Below, piece after piece: positions 1 to 14,900 of a DNA stretch of 64,000 nucleotides; the stretch's first letter is position 1; every line of letters starts with the position of its first letter. The notes under the pieces were generated by a model. That model made no database searches. It saw nothing but the letters and a program-made list of their open reading frames with translations, and was not told the DNA's origin. The stretch lies in the NCBI RefSeq assembly GCF_024166365.1, contig NC_064826.1, positions 60,281,001 through 60,345,000 of the forward strand, in the 5' to 3' direction. The translations under genes and the position numbers were made by a program. The DNA comes from Elephas maximus indicus (Eukaryota; Chordata; Mammalia; Proboscidea; Elephantidae).

Positions 1-1823
1 TGCTGTCACATTAGAGGGATTGCAGCTAGTGTCACATAACAATATGTGTATAAATTTTTGTATGAGAAGTTAACTTGAGCTGTAAACTTTCACCTAAAGC
101 ACACACACACAAAAAAGATAGCCAGTGATATAGCTTAACATCTTTGGATCTGTGTACCCATACGCTTTTGATTCACGTAATGACTATGTTTCAGGACATC
201 TGTTTTGTGCCATAGTATACATGAATCTGCACAATAACAATCCATGCTTTTCTATATAACAGCTTTTGAAACCACTGGTTAAGAAGACCAAATTATGCCT
301 AAAGTAAAATTAAACATTTAGAAGAACTATTTCATTGATTCATTCAGTAAATGTATTATTGAATGCTATCAGCCAGATACTGTAATAAGTACTAGCAATA
401 AAATGTGAGTAAGCCTTCAAGTTTGTTATTCATTTATTCAACAAATAATTATTGTCTGCTCTGCACCAGGTTCAGTACTAGGTAGTAGAAATAAAATTGA
501 AAACAATGAAGCCATGGTCTCTATTTTCACGTTTTTTATAATGTGATAGGCGAGAGGGACAAGGAAATAAGCAACTAAAAGAGAATGTACTAAATGTTAT
601 GAAAGAGATTATCACAAGGGACTATGTGTTCTTCAAAAGAGGGTGAATTCACAGTTTTGGGTTGCACATGACAGAAAACGTAAGTCAACTGACCTAAGCA
701 GTATAGAGAATTTATGGACTCATGTATACAGACTTATTTGGAGACATCAAAATTCACGTGGGCTGGATTCAAGATTCCAGCAGTGTCAGGAGTTAGGCCC
801 CGTTCATCCTCCACACTGTCTTCTACTGTGTTGGCTTCATTTTTAGGCTACACCTGTTGAACCCTGGGAAGTCCAGGTTCACATCATCACAGCACCAAAT
901 CAAGTAGAAGAGAAGGCTTGCTATTCTGAAAGCTCAAAGAAAAGTGTTCAAATTGAGTTCATGTTGGCTATCACTGGCCTGGTGTTGCTCGTATGACCAT
1001 TCCAGAGCCAGTTACTGATGCTAGAGAGAAGGAATGTTCCGACTGGCTAAAAGGCAGCTGAAGACAAGCTTTATACGTCCAACAGTTGGGGAGGATTGAG
1101 TGCTTAGATGAAAATAAGGGTATTGTCATCATTAGAAGGGTGAGTGCGTCCCATGAGGCAAAATAACAAACATCCACTGTAGAGGGAACCTGACCAGACT
1201 GGGAATATTAACAAATGCTTCATGCAGAAAATGAGAGCTAATTTGGTACCTGAATGGTATGTAGGAAGTAGCAATATAAAAGAGTTTTGCATGCTGAGAG
1301 CATCCTAGACAGAGGGAACAGAAGTGAAAATAGAATTTTGCAAAATCAAGAAACTAAAAGAAATTCAGTATGGTGAGAGCCATTGAAGGATGTTAAAAGT
1401 GAAATGACATGATTGAATCTTCATTTTAGAGCAATGTTTCAAATGGATTTGTTGATTCTTACCAAGTGCATAGTGAATTAGAGATAGATTTGGAAATGTA
1501 GAAATACTTAGAAATGAATAGTATAAAAGGGGAATTTTATTGAAAGCCAAATAGTATTTCCGTAGAACATAAAAATGTGATTTTACTTTCTAGGGCTTTG
1601 AAGGAAGTATTTAAAAATCTGTTTATAAGAGGTTTTAGTAATTACGATCGCCAACTTAGAAATGATATATTAGTGATCACTACAATTATAGCTCAAAACC
1701 CTGGAGCACCAATGATTGTAAGTACAAATCAAGTTGCATTCATTTAATTGTGGAAGAGGTGGATGTGTGGGGAAGGAATCTTAAAAATGTTTTAATATTT
1801 ATGGATTTTGTTGTAATGCTACG
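1..1823. other. CFAP69 intron, left part
   Basis: No coding exon found. L2-like sequence occurs at about 330-500 (two CATTCA...AACAAAT blocks). The open frames near 643, 971 and 1104 have no family match. The 5' exons of CFAP69 must lie outside the window. Confidence 0.5.
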
Positions 1824-2172
1824 TGTCTTAGCCATCTAGTACTGCTGTAACAGAAATACCACAAGTGAATGGCTTTAACAAACAGAAGTTTATTCTCTCA
1901 GTCTAGAAAGCTAGAAGTCTGAATTCACGGTGCCAGCTCCAGGGGAAGGCTTTCTCTCTGTTTTTTGGCTTTGGGAGAAGGTCCTTGTCATCAATCTTCC
2001 CTGGTCAAGGAGCTTGTTAGTGCAGGGACCCCGGGTCCAAAGGATGTGCTATTCTCGCTCTTCTTTCTTGGTAGTATGAGGTTCCCATGTCTCTCTGCTC
2101 TCTTTTATATCTCAAAGGAGATTGACTTAAGATACAGCCTAATCTTATAGATTGAATTCTGCCTCATGAACA
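1824..2172 (-). mobile_element. MaLR-type LTR fragment
   Basis: The reverse complement of the same LTR family as 48639 and 55056: it starts TGTCTTAGCCATCTAGTACT and includes CAGCTCCAGGGGAAGG and GGGACCCCGGGTCCAAAGGA. The 5' part of the LTR is missing or too diverged to follow beyond about 2172. Confidence 0.85.
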
Positions 2173-2897
2173 TAAAAAGAAGTTATGATTGCCATCCTTG
2201 CAAACATTCTGGTATGAATTCCATGAATGTGAGTGAAAAGGACTAACATCCTCAATTTTAAAGAAACCATATGGATCCTAAACTAGTAGAAATATAAAAC
2301 TGCAAGCTCAAAAACCCGGGATTTGACCTTGCGAACTCTGTCATGTACAAAGTCCAACTTATATATCTGTCTGGCACGAGTTCCCTCATGCTGAAATGTT
2401 TGCAACTCTGGTTATACTTGAGGACTTTTCATGTTAAGTAGAAACTACTTTGTAGCTCTTAACCAAATATTTGGCATAATGAGAATGGTCGGGGTGAGAG
2501 TGGCGTGTTTAAGAACAAATGCAGTTGAAAATAATGGCTGGATTTTTCTCCCTTATTGTGTCACTTGAAGGCATAGCAAATGGATTATATATGTAGGCTT
2601 AATACATTCTGATGTTTTACCAAATTTTAAACAGTACTTTGTAAAATAGTCTGAGAATAATGTAAATTATTTCTTAAAACCTACAGAAGTTAAAAATTAA
2701 ATAAATTACAAATTTACCTGGCTATATGCTTTATTTCCTTGCTTTCCTCTCTTATTATTATTTGTGCTTTATGAATTAAAAATGACAATACTCGTATCTG
2801 GTAAGGATACTTAAATTTTAGGCAAATATAAGGCATCTGTATCTTAATTTCCACTAAATTAATTGATTCTTCTGCTTGTTTTGTGTATTTATATTAG

Positions 2898-2946
2898 GAA
2901 AGTGGCTTTACCCAAGATTTAATACTGTTTGCAACCTTTAATGAAG
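2898..2946 (+). CDS. CFAP69: CFAP69 coding exon A (first in window)
   Basis: The 49-nt exon follows acceptor TATATTAG and ends at donor GAAG|GTAAGA. It encodes [16 protein letters not shown] plus one base of a split valine codon. It starts in phase 0. It is short and was called by splice sites, phase and family match. Confidence 0.9.
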
Positions 2947-5900
2947 GTAAGAACCATAATCAGTTTAACTTCTTGTAATTACCTTAGTGAACCTTGAACA
3001 TCATTTTAACTTTCATTTTGCTGTGTATTTTTTTCCCCACAGTTAAAAGTCAAAATCCTTTGGTAAAAGGACTTAAGCTTACTAATTCCTATGAGGATTT
3101 TGAGTTGAAGAAATTGCTACTCAACATAATTGTGATTTTATGTAAAGATTTATCTACTATACAGGTAAAGAGTAGTCAAAATGGAAAAATAAATGAAAAT
3201 CATCTCACTTTATAGTAGTATAACTTCCTTTAAATTATGGCTGCAGTTCTTTCATCCACCCAAATCTTGCCATAGAAAGTAAACTCTTACTGGCTTAAAT
3301 TTTAGCTTTTAAAATTTTAATTTGTTTATCTGTTAATGAACAGTGAAGTTACCTAAATTTAAACCAGATAAACCAAAGAAAAACTAGACAGCCTAAAAAG
3401 TTTGTTAATATATTTAGATCTCCTGAGTAACGGAACATAAAATTAAAGAAGTTCCATACAGGCCCATCCAGCCTAATATTCTCCCTCTGACCATAGTAAC
3501 AGTGCTTAAAAGAGTTTCAGGACTTAAAAGAAATTTGACGTAACACAGCATGTAACTAAACTAATGGAATTGATAGTAATATGTTTTTCTATTACTTTAC
3601 AAAGCCTTCATCTCAACCTCACAACAGCTCTGTGAGCAAAGCAGAGGTGTTATAATCATTCTTTTACAGGAGGAATTGATCTCAAAAGGGTAGATGATTT
3701 TGCCACACTGTGGTAAGCCAGGAGTGAAGTTCAGTTCCGGGAAGAGTCCTAAAACTCTTTCAAGCACGGAGGGGTAATCGTGAAAAAGAAGTCTGAATTC
3801 ATGCTACACAGTATCATTAATGATAATATAAAGGTGGTACGTATAGTGGTTAAGGCTTATAGTCGGGCAGAATCCCAGTGCTGTCACTTTCTAGCTATGT
3901 GGTCTTGAATAGGTTTAGTTTCTCTGCACTTCCCCATCTTCAAAATGGGGATAATACCTACCTCATGGGATTATTGTGAGGACTCAGTGAACTCAGCATT
4001 TTCTTGGTATTGCCACCAGACATTTTTTAAAATGTTCAGAAAAAGAAAAATTGTCTTTACAGTTATTGTTAGCTGTCTAGTCAGTCTTTGATTCATGGTG
4101 ACCCCATGTGTTACAGAGTAAAACTGCACCCATATGGTTTTCTTAGCTGTAATCTTTATGGAAGCAGATCAGAAGCAGATTGCCAGTCCTTTTCTTCTGC
4201 CAAGCCATTGTGAGGGCCTGAACTGCCAATCTGTAGCTTACGACGATTATTTATACCAGAAAAACGCTCAGTGAGACGGACTGACACAATAGCCACAACA
4301 ATGGACTCAAACATACCAATGATCGTGAAGATGGTGCAGGACAGGGCAACATGTTGTTCTGTTATACACAAGGTCACCGTGAGTCTGAGCTGACTTGACA
4401 GTGAACTAACAATCACAACGTATAATTTAAACATATTTTCTGAAATGCCAAATAATTATTCAACAAAATATGGTTTGTTATTAGAGTTGGGTATTATATA
4501 ACCATTAAAATGCTAGCTATAAAAAATATAATTTACATTACAGTTGATAAACCAATTTTAGTTGATTGGATAGCATTGTATAGACAACAGAGTCAAATGG
4601 ACAAAGATAATGGTAAGCTTCCTAAAGCACTTTGAGAACAGTGGAAATCAACTTTTTTGTTATGCCATATACTTGTGATGCAGTAATAGTGGTGATAATA
4701 ATAAATGTGTGTACTGTCCTTTACAGTTCACAGAGTATTTAAAAAACATTATCCACTTAGTTCTCACAATAATGCTAGAATTAGTTGTTATTCTTATTTC
4801 TGTTTTACAAGATAGGAAATTAAGGCTGAGAGAGGTCAAATAATTTGCCTCCAACCAGCACTGGCTAGGGCTTTAAGGTGGATATTCTCAACTGAAGCAA
4901 CCTTGCCCACTGAAAGCAAAGAGAATTTGAAGCCCTTACTGGTGAAGATCAAAGACTATCTAGCCTTATTATGGGTTACTCTTCAACATAAAGAAAACAA
5001 AAATCCTCACAACTGGACCAATAAGCAACGTCATGATAAATGGAACAAAGATTAAAGTTGTCAAGGATTTCATTTTACTTGGATCCACAGTCAACACCCA
5101 TGGAAGCAGCAGTCAGGAAATCAAAAGATGCATCGCATTGGGCAAATCTGCTGCAAAAGACTTCTTTAAAGTGTTAAAAAGCAAAGATGTCACTTTGAGG
5201 AGTAAGGTGCACCTGAGCTAATCCATGACATTTTCAGTCACCTCATATGCATGTGAAAGCTAGACAGTGGATCAGGAAGACTGAAGAAGATTTGATGCCT
5301 TTGAATTATGGTGTTGATGAAGAATGTTGAATATCCCATGGGCTGCCAGAAGAACGAACAAGTCTGTTTTGGAAGAAGTATAGCCAGAATGCTCCTCAGA
5401 AGCAAGGATGGCAAGAGTTTGTCTCACATACTTTGGATGTGTTATCAGGTTATCAGGAGGGATCAGTCCCTGGAGAAAGACATTATGTTTGGTAAAGTGA
5501 GCGTGAGCAAAAAAGAGGAAGACCCTCAGAGTGATAGATTGACACAGTAGCTGCAACAGTGGGCTCAAACATAGCAATGATTGTGAGGATTGTGCAGGAC
5601 AAGGCAGTGTTTTGTTCTGTTGTGCATAGGGTTGCCATGAGTCAGAACCAACTTGATGACACCTAACAATAACAACATTCTCAACTCTAAATCTTGTGTT
5701 CTTTCCGTGTGGGCTAATAGAGAATTTGGAAAGAATTCATAGATGTTATTGTGAAAAAGCCTTTATAAAATAATCCCAAATTTTAAAAATTGAATAGAAA
5801 ATAGCATAAATACTTGGAAGCCATAAATAAGTAATGACCAAAATCGGCAATAATATTAACTCTTTGTCATAATAGGTGTTATTTTTATTTGTTTTAGTTA

Positions 5901-8900
5901 TATCGAGATGATGGCTTCAATACCGCTCTAAAACATTGGGCATGTAATGAAACGTGGCTGTAATCTGATGTTCATTTGATGGAATGTTTGTATGAGCTTT
6001 GTTGTGTATGGTTGAAAATAAGCCATAGTCATACTTTAGAAAAAAATTGTTTTTATGGTACAGAAATTAGTTTGTTAACTTTTACTTTTTAAAAAGGGAG
6101 GAAGGGGGAAAATGGCAGAAGTTTATTTGCCCCCAAATTTTCTACTCCTGTGGTTTTATCATAAATAATAGTTTTTTTTTTAATTGTATAGAGGAGCAGC
6201 ATAGACAGCAAAATTAATACTTACATTATTGCCTTCTAGACAGTGCATAGCCCAAGAAAGAAGATCATAACCAGCTGTTATAATTTTTACATTTAGTTTA
6301 TTTTGTTTTTGGTATCTGTCATAGGCTGGGGATATTTAGGGAGGAAATACTTTTAAATTATCATCAATAAAACATGAAACTGGAAACCTTTAATTTTCTT
6401 GGATTAAATAAATGGTTTTCATTTTATTTTTACCAAGTATTATTTTCTTTCTCTTAGCTATTAGTTCACGGCAAAGTTATCTTGGCTTTGTTCACCTATG
6501 TCAAAAACCCTGAGAAGCAGAAAATCATCGAATGGTCGTCAGCACAGCGTGAAGAATTACAGCTGCATGCAATTGCCACGTTGTCGTCAGTAGCCCCTTT
6601 GTTAATAGAAGAGTATATGTTGTACCAGGGAAACGCTCGCGTTCTTGCATTTCTAGAATGGTGTGAGAGCGAAGGTGAGTGGCCCTTCCAGATCTTTGTG
6701 AAAAGAGAACAGTTCGGCAACTTACAGGTAAAATATAACATTGGTTTACTGTTGCAAGAATCTTTATAATTCCTGTTGAAATTCCAGTCTACATACTTCA
6801 GCTGAGCTCTCAGTATATGCATAGAAAAAGCAATAAAATTAATTAAAGCAAAGAGAAAATTGTGATGTCTGTTTCCCCAAGATTTTAGTGTATTTTGTTC
6901 TTAAGTTTTAAGGAAAAAGCAGTGAGATTTCATATAAAGTCAGACATTAGTAAATGTCAAAACCGTAATTATAGTTAATGCAAATAAATAAAATAGATAA
7001 CATACCTCACTAAAAGAAATTATACATATAATTTGATTGAAATTTTTATATTATTGAAATGTACAAAGTCCTGGGATTATTTTCATTCATTCATTCAACA
7101 AATATTTAGTAAATGCCTACTAGGTATCAGGTACTGTTTTTATGTGCTGGAGATAAATTAATGTTCAAAATTTTAAAAAATAGACATTTTTAGTCACTAC
7201 GTAATGAGAGCAGTATTTTGAATTTTATGTTTTTAACTTCAAACATAACTTCTGAAAGAACCTCTTAAAGAATTAATATTAATGCCCTATTATTGAGACG
7301 TATCATAAACCTATGGTAATTAAAATTACGTGGTATTGGGCCAGGAATAAACCAAAACAATGACACATATGGGAAATTGGCATTTGCCAGATATGATACT
7401 GCCAGTCAGTGGAAGAAGGATCATACTGGAGCAATTGACCTTCCGTGTGAAAAAATAAAAATTAGACCCTATACCTTGTTAAAAAAAAAAATCAATTGCA
7501 AAATGAATTAAATACGTAAATATGAAATGCTCAACTGTATAACTCATAGAGGAAAACTTGGGAAAATATCTTTATGATATCAGGGTAGGAAAAAATTTTC
7601 TTTAAAAAGACTTAAGAATTTAAGCAATAAAAGAAAAGATTGATGCATTTAACTACTGTAAAATATGGCTGCTAACCAAAAGGTCAGCAGCTTGAATCCA
7701 CCAGGCACTTCTTGGAAACTCTATGGGGCAGTTCTGCTCTATCCTGTAGTGTCCTATGAGTCGGAATCGACTCGACAGCAGCGGGTTTTTGGTATATGAC
7801 AAAAGCTGAATAAAGTATCAGTCTATAAATTGAAAGAGGACATTTACTACCCCTGTGATTGATAAAGAACTAGAATCCAGGTTCGTAAAGTACTCCTACA
7901 ATATCAACAAGAAAATAACAACTCATTAGAGAAGCAGACAAAGGATATGGACTGCTTATCACAGAAAAAAACTCAAATTTAAAAAAAAACCATGAAAAGA
8001 CACTAAACCCCATTGGTAATCAGGGAGATGCTAACAAGGAACTACCATTTCACATTTAAGATTGGCAAAAATTAGTCTTAAACATTGTCTCCCTATAACC
8101 ACTTTGGTAAACAATTTGGCAGCTTCTAGTTAAGTTCAATATGGTATACTCTATATGAATCTGGTGTCGTGTGAAGAAGCTCTTCTCCATGGAAGTAAGA
8201 AGACATGAGCCAGAATGTTCATTGTAGCACAATTTGTATTAGTGCTAAACAGATAAACTGACTTATAAAATCAGTGCTGAAAACATTCTAAAAACCAGCA
8301 TTCTAGGGGATGCCATGAGTCAGGGTTGACTTGATGGCAACAGGTGTGTGGTGTGCGTATATGTAGAGTGATCTAGAGCTACTTGAGACAATGTGAATAA
8401 TTTTTAAAATAAAGTTGAGTAACAGAAGCAAGTTATAAAAGATACATACAATCTGATACATTCGTGTAAAATTTTAAAGCAGGTTGTTCTGGAATCAGGA
8501 GGAAGGAGAATGGATAATATTTTATTTCTCTTACTAAACATTAAATTTTAGTATCTGTTTAGTCTTATGAATATATGTCTGATATATTCTGTTTTCTGTT
8601 TATTTGAAATGTTTAGATTTTAAATTTCTTGATGTAAAGTCATTTATTAATTTTTCCTCACAGATCCCTTCTTGAGCCAGGGTAACAGTTTTCATGGTAC
8701 AGGTGGCCGTGGCAACAAGTTTGCCCAGATGCGATACAGTTTAAGACTCCTGAGAGCCATGGTCTACGTTGAAGAGGAGATTATAAACAAGGATCTTTGT
8801 GAAAAGGGTACAATTCAGCAACTTATAGGTAAAATATAACCTGTTAGTTTACTGATGAAAGTAGAATATTTATAATTTGTTCTGCATTTTTTGTCCTTGC

Positions 8901-11900
8901 AGCTGAGAAACTCGTGTTTCCTTGATTTGTATTTCATATTGTTACTATAAACCAGATTGTCTTTTTTACTAAGACTTCATAATCACTAATCCTTTAAACA
9001 TTTGTTTCCTCAATTAAGGAACTATTTCATTTAGGACTACCTTTTTTTTTTTTAATTGGCTATTGTTATGTTTTACTCTTTTATTAATAAACCCATTGCC
9101 ATCGAGTTGATTCCAACTCATAGCAACCCTATAGGACAGAGTAAAACTGCCCCTTAGAGTTTCTAAGGAGCAGCTGGTAGATTCGAACTACTGGCCTTTT
9201 GCTTAGCAACCAAACTCTTAACCGCTGTGCCACAGGGCCTCTTTTAGTAATAAGATCACCACTTTTAGATTAGTCCAAAGTACTAATGGACCACATCTAC
9301 CACGGCCTCTGCCAGACTGAGTCCAGTACAACTAGATGGTGCCCAGCTACCACCACTGGCTGCTCTGACAGGGATCACAATAGAAGGTCCTAGACAGAGC
9401 TGGAGAAAATGTAGAACAAAATTCTAACTCAAAAAAAAAAAGACCAGACTTACTGGCCTGACAGAGACTAAAGAAACCCCAACAGTATGGCTCCGGACAC
9501 TCTTTCAGCTCAGTAATGAAGTCACCCCTGAGGTTTACCCTTCAGCCAAAGATTAGACAGGCACATAAAACAAAACAAGACTAAAGGGGCACACCAGCCC
9601 AGGGGCAAGGACTAGAAGGCAGGAGGGGACAGGAAAGCTGGTAATAGAGAACCCAGAGTTGAGAAGGGAGAGTGTTGACATGTTGTGAGGTTGTTAACCA
9701 ATGTCAGAAAACAATGTGTACTAGTTGTTTAATGAGAAACTAGTATGTTCTGTAAACCTTCATCTAAAGTACAATAAAAATAAAAATCATGTTTCCTTTT
9801 TTAAAAAAAAGATGGCTTTTAGTGAAGCTTTTTTGGAGCAATTTTAAAAGAGGATAACATTTTATTTTCCAATGCATCTGACATACCAGAACACTGGTAT
9901 GCTGGTATGTACAGGAACACACTTAAGAGTTTCTTTTCTGATATAAAATATCAGAATATCCCTGATTTTCAACTTAGAATCAGTTATTCTAAGTTATTTT
10001 ATCCCCCAAATACATACATATTCAAAAAACAAACAAACCCCTTGCTGCTGAATCAATTCCAACTCACAGTGTCCCTGTAGGACAGAGTAGAACTGCTCCA
10101 TAGGGCTTCCAAGGAGCAACTGGTGGATTCGAACTGCTGACCTTTTAGTTAACAGCTGAGCTCCTAACCACTGTATCACCAGGGCTTCCACATACATATT
10201 AGCCCACTATAAAGTTCAGTACCACTAAACAAAATCTACATTCCCTTTTGTTAATTAAAAAAAAAAAAAAAAAAAGTGTATAGTTCCTCAGCTCTCACCC
10301 TTCCTGACTTTGAAAGGTAAGAATGATTTCAGTCACATTAATATTCACAGATGACCTTATGAATAAATGGTTGCCTTTGTGGTATTAATTGCTTGGTGTC
10401 AAGTACAGGTGCCTATTTAAAGACTCTTCCACCTCTTAAGTCAAAATGCCTACTCTTACATTATTAGTGCCTTCCATTAATAACACTAATGGACAAAAAG
10501 AGGATACTGAAATGAGATCTAGGCAAAAACATTCACCATCTTGATAAGTTTACTTAGGATGACCAAACCTGGAAGTAGATTTTATCACTTCCATGAATCC
10601 ATAGAACTCAGTCTTAAGGCCCAGACTAACTGAAGGAAGTCTAGGAAATATAATTTTCCGTGTGTTCAGAAAGAAGTCTTAACCTTATCTGAGCTGGGGA
10701 GTGGAGCAGAAAAGAGGGAAGACAGCAAGCAAAGGTTCTTCTCTGCTTATGACCTTTTCCCCTTAACTTTAAATAAGCTGATCTTTATCATGTGTTTTTT
10801 TTTTTTTAAGGCAAGGGTCCTGTCTTATTTAATCTAACAGTAGACTTTATAGTAGTAATGGACTCAACAAATAGTAATTGCATTATAAATGTAAATGTTT
10901 ATATACCTTCTGTCTAGCCACTGGGGTTACAAAGATGTATAGAGCAGGGCGCTGTGAGCCTTGCCCTTGGTGTGAATTAAAAAAAAGATGTACGTCATAG
11001 AAACATAGCATGTATTACCTTGCACCATCAGCTAGGCACCTGATGACTAGTATGCAGAGTAGGTAACACAGAAACTAAGAGGCTTGGGTTAATTTTGAAG
11101 GCTGGGCAGTCATAGTAGGAGCCTTTATTGAGTTGAGGTCTGAGGATAAGAGTAGTTTCCAGAGAGAAAAGAAATGGCCTTTCGAGCCAGGAGGACAGCA
11201 AGAGCAGAGATGTGGTACTGAAATATATGTGGGACAATGTGTTCAGAGCTGGCTTAACTAGAGTCAAAGTTTTATGCAGATAAATAATGTGAGATAAGGT
11301 CAACTGTATAGTCAGAAGCCAAGCTGGAAAGAGTTTGGAATGCCAGACAACAGAGTTCGAGCTTCCTAGTCTTTGGGTATAGGGAGCCATTAAAGGTTTT
11401 GATCAGGAAAACTATGTATACAATGCTCTATTCTAGGAAGATAATCTGAGAGAAATATATAGAATGATAAGAATAAAACAAATAGAGGGAAAGGCAGGGA
11501 GTTAAACGGTAATGAAGTATAAAGAAAATAATTCAGTAATAACATAATGTGTTTTGAGTAGCAGGGAAAGTTACATGCCTATTCCCAGGCAGGAAGGAGA
11601 ATGAGATATTCCAGAAAGGAGAAGCAAACCTATGGCCAGCCAGGTTGGATTTCTAGTAGATTCTCCTGATAAAGGAACATAGATTCCTCCTTCTATGGCA
11701 TGCCCCTGCACTGGGCCTCCAGCAGCCTCAGCAAGTCTCCCTAGGGTCTGATTGCCCAGTTGTAATTCATTCTAACAGGTCCAAGAATAGTCCCTGGCAG
11801 GCCAGCTGTGGAGACAGGGTGTCATTTCCATGACCCTTTTTTCTACTTTGGAACATAGCTCTGTACCTCCATGCTAATGACAATAACTCTTACCAGAGGA

Positions 11901-14900
11901 AAAACGACTTTTGTTCCTCATTTAAAGCTCAAAGGAAAATTCACTTTTTAGGTGAAGTTTTATTGTGAATATTATTCCATCAGTAAGTAACAAGCTGTTT
12001 TCAAGTCCATTTTCATTTTGATTAGAAGTAAGGGAGGGATTTTAAAGGACAGGGAGATACTGCTATCTAAAGACACCTGCAGACAGACATTAGGAAAGGA
12101 TGCAGAAAGAACAGGAGTAGAAAACACACATAGGGAGGTGTTCCACCTTTGTTTAAAAATGTTAACTGTGAGAAGAAGAAAAGCACGTTGCGGTCCAGCA
12201 TTTTGGTTATGTATTTCCAAAATCTGTCGTCTCTGCCTCATGAATCTGCTGATTTCTAAACAAAGCTTTGTTGCTAGGGCAAAGTATCCGGTTGTTAAAG
12301 CATCTTTTAATGACATCCCATTAATTAATTCTGTACTGTATATATGGGGCTACTGATTGTATTGAGAGCTCCAAGAATCCATCCTTCTCCCCACAGCTTC
12401 TAAATAAATATGCAGTGAAAATACCACCTTTTAAACGGTTCTTAGTTTAGTTTAGCTTAATTAGTAAAGAATGTCTGCCTTGAGCGTTGTGCTCCTTAAA
12501 AGAACTATCTATATGGGATCAAATTTACAATATCAACTCAAAAGGTTAGATAGGAAGCTTAGGGGACAGTGAGTTTTTGCCAGTGGGGGAGCAACAATTC
12601 CGAAAAGGAGGGTGAGAATGGTCGCACGTCTTGAAGAATGTAATCAGTGTCACTGAATTGTACAGGTTATTGAATTGGTGTATGTTTTGAGGTGTGTATT
12701 TTCAGCAACAGTAAAAGAGAGAGAAAATAGTTCGTACAGCTAAGGAAATTTTATTAGAAAGGATTTTCAAACAGTAATTGATAAAATAAAAATACAGTGT
12801 CCAACAACTTTATATTCTTTATACTTTTTCATACCAGGAATCTTTAAAAGTACAATAAACAAGCCTAATGAAAAGGAAGAGTCTATCGTTTTGGAAATTC
12901 AGTCTGATATATTACTTACCTTATCTGGCCTTTGTGAACATCACATTCATGGGAAGGTATGTATGCCTGTGAATCAACGTTTTGTTCAGATCTCCCAATC
13001 ACCTAACACTCTGAATATTTTCTTAGTGATTGCTAATGTTTTCTTTATTCTTATAAAAAATTAATTTAATAGTCTTTCTTTATAATTGGAGTATAATTAC
13101 ATTAAAGTAAAATGTGCATATCTTAAGTATGTAGTTCAATGAGTTTTGACAAATGTATAACCCATTTTTTAAATTTTTACTGGGTTTGTACACCCGTTTA
13201 AATAATACCCCAAACAAAAGATAGAATATCGCCATCACCCTATATATACAGTTCCGTATACCACTTACCAGCCATCCCCCCATCTCCAGGCAACCACTTT
13301 TCTAATTTCTATCCCTTTATTCTTTAACTTTTTATGAACAGAGCCACACAGTATTTATTTTGTGTTTGTTTCTGTCATCCAGCATCAAGTTTCTGAAATA
13401 GATCCATGTTGCTGAATGTACCAATAGTTCATTTCATTTGATTGCTGAATAGTTTTCCATAGTATGAATATACCAAAATGTATTTATACATTCTCCCATT
13501 GATGGACATTGAGTGTTTCCATTTGGGGCTATTGTGAATAAAGCTTCAGTGCACATTTTTTCACTGTCTTTTTGTGGACATATGCTCCATTTCTCTTGGG
13601 TAAATACCTAGGAGTAGAATTGCCAGGTCGTAAGGTAGGTATATGTTTAACTTTTTAAGACACTTTTCCAAACAGTTTTCCAAAGTGAGATGAACGATTA
13701 TAAATTTTTTTTTATTTGAATTGGGTTCATATCTAGCACTAAAAATTCAAACAAGAGCTTAATAGCCTCTGATCTTTTTTAACTCCTTAACAAATTCTGA
13801 GTCTCAGAGATTGATAACAATAGCAAGAGAAGAAATTGGAAAGATAAAAATAAAAAATATGATGGTTCCAATGAAGATATTTTGGGGGAAGGCACAGGAA
13901 TGGTGATTCCATACTTTGCTCCAAGCTTTGATACAAGTTCTCCTTATATTACACCACCCTGTACTTTTACTCTTCTAGAAAAATAATCATAATCTTGTTT
14001 ACTGAGCCCCAGAACTAAACATCGAGGCAGTGGGAATGATAATTGGTAAAGGAAAAATAAAAACTGGTTATAACTTCATATAAGTTATAAAAGTTTTTAA
14101 CTACTATTTGTGTATTTATTTCTCTCTTGGGAGCATTAGAAAATATTCCATGATAGGATTTTAGCCTCTGAAATCAGTTGTTGCTGCCTGATATTCATCT
14201 GACATGCTGCTGGACTACATCTATTATAATGTGAAAGACAATCATGCGGCAGGTCTTATAGTTGATTTTTTAAAAAAGAATAAAAACAAGAAATGTAAAA
14301 GGACATTAATTGTTGATTGACTCTCTCTCCTAAAATGATTAGCCTTACAGTAATTTTTCTTAAATTCCTGAAAACAAGTTCAAAAAATTTTTGTATTAAA
14401 AACTGTTTCCCTCATAGTGTTGTTATATTTTTCTGGTAGAAAAACAGTTTTAGGGGACAGAATGAGAGGCAAAGGAAGGGACTATTTATTTATTTCAAGA
14501 AATAATTTTAAATAAACTTCTTAAACAGGAAATTTTTGGAACTGAAGGAGTAGATATAATTCTTCATGTAATGAAAACAGACCCCAAGAAGTTACAGAGT
14601 GGATTAGGCTATAATGTACTTCTTTTTAGTACATTGGACAGCATCTGGTGAGTATTACTGTAACCAAGTTAGATAGAACCTTATAGAGGTATAAGAAAAT
14701 TACCTCTATAGCTATGTATGCCAATTTTCATTATTCAAACTATGCCAAGAAGATAGCTCTTTCTATGTCTTTTTTTTGGATAGTCCAAAAATGACACTAA
14801 TGTCCTTTGGAAAGTAATCTTGTCTATCACTCAAATTCAAAACCATTCTTGTATCTAAACTTAAATTTTTATTTTCATGCTTTGACCCCATTCTGCTTTG

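Noticed and set aside
6692..6727. Copied exon end as a separate 36-nt mini-exon
   Set aside because: It would leave an intron of only 17 bases after exon C, too short to be spliced; only its donor could be used.
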